From assembly GCA_938743325.2 (NCBI GenBank), contig OW568899.1, positions 62,001 through 126,000 of the forward strand: a DNA stretch of 64,000 nt, written 5' to 3'. Below, piece by piece: positions 63,894 through 64,000 of this stretch. Every line of letters begins with the position of its first letter. The stretch's first letter is position 1. The position numbers and the translations under genes are program-made. The DNA comes from Pycnococcus provasolii (Eukaryota; Chlorophyta; Pseudoscourfieldiophyceae; Pseudoscourfieldiales; Pycnococcaceae). Under the pieces are notes generated by a model. That model was given only the letters and a program-made list of their open reading frames with translations. It was not told the DNA's origin and made no database searches.

Positions 63894-64000
63894 CTGTTGT
63901 TGTTGTTGTTGTTGTTGTTGTGTTTTGGTTGTTGTGTGTGTTTGTTGTGTGCTATGTGAGATTTCTGATGACTCGAGCTTGCGGTATGTTGTTGAGTGGT
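63894..64000 (-). other. 3' part of an intron in the giant gene
   Basis: The sequence upstream of the acceptor is A/C-rich, with a nine-unit (CAA)n tract and a (CA)n-like stretch. The minus frame has a stop here, so it cannot be coding. The donor site is probably beyond the right edge. Its A/C-rich composition resembles dynein intron 3, but I see no extended alignment. Confidence 0.6.

Overview
The window is nuclear DNA from a eukaryote, most likely a compact-genome green alga of the prasinophyte type; I cannot name the species. The evidence is a spliceosomal PRP6, a UTP7/WDR46 rRNA-processing protein, MCM5, a Rab geranylgeranyltransferase beta subunit, a SET2/ASH1-type histone methyltransferase, a 4,566-residue axonemal dynein heavy chain (so a flagellum exists) and a giant secreted-type protein with algal PPSPPPP rods. 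Genes are dense, on both strands and nearly all intronless. Interstitial CCCTAA (TTAGGG-type) tracts lie in several intergenic regions.

Left part (1-14.1 kb): PRP6 (minus, cut by the left edge), a TIR-like SHAW-motif membrane protein (minus), an SDR (plus), UTP7/WDR46 (plus), a MOSC protein (minus), an ABCB half-transporter (minus), and a GNAT-PWWP fusion whose start almost touches that of the ABC transporter. Middle (14.2-31.6 kb): a four-exon dynein heavy chain (minus), head-to-head with a coiled-coil/Kelch/FN3 gene (plus). Centre-right (31.8-51.4 kb): a small DUF1475-like membrane protein, MCM5, a tandem lipocalin-like protein, a second SDR, the SET methyltransferase, RabGGTB, a flavin amine oxidase, a UapA-type nucleobase permease, an atypical tyrosine phosphatase and a STE20 kinase. 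Right end (52.1-63.9 kb): one giant minus-strand gene of at least 3,940 codons (LamG, TIG, filamin-like, DUF2341 and Kelch modules with proline-rich rods), whose 5' exon lies beyond the window.

Most genes are unrelated housekeeping functions with no operon logic. Local order does show tight convergent pairs (50-95 bp between stop codons) and divergent pairs with shared promoters. The most unusual signals are three dynein introns that are copies of one another (introner-like), five proline-rod plus dibasic-leucine cassettes inside the giant protein, a DUF2341 module nested in its Kelch propeller, a TIR-like domain interrupted by membrane helices, and a GNAT-PWWP fusion containing a perfect 18-bp inverted repeat.
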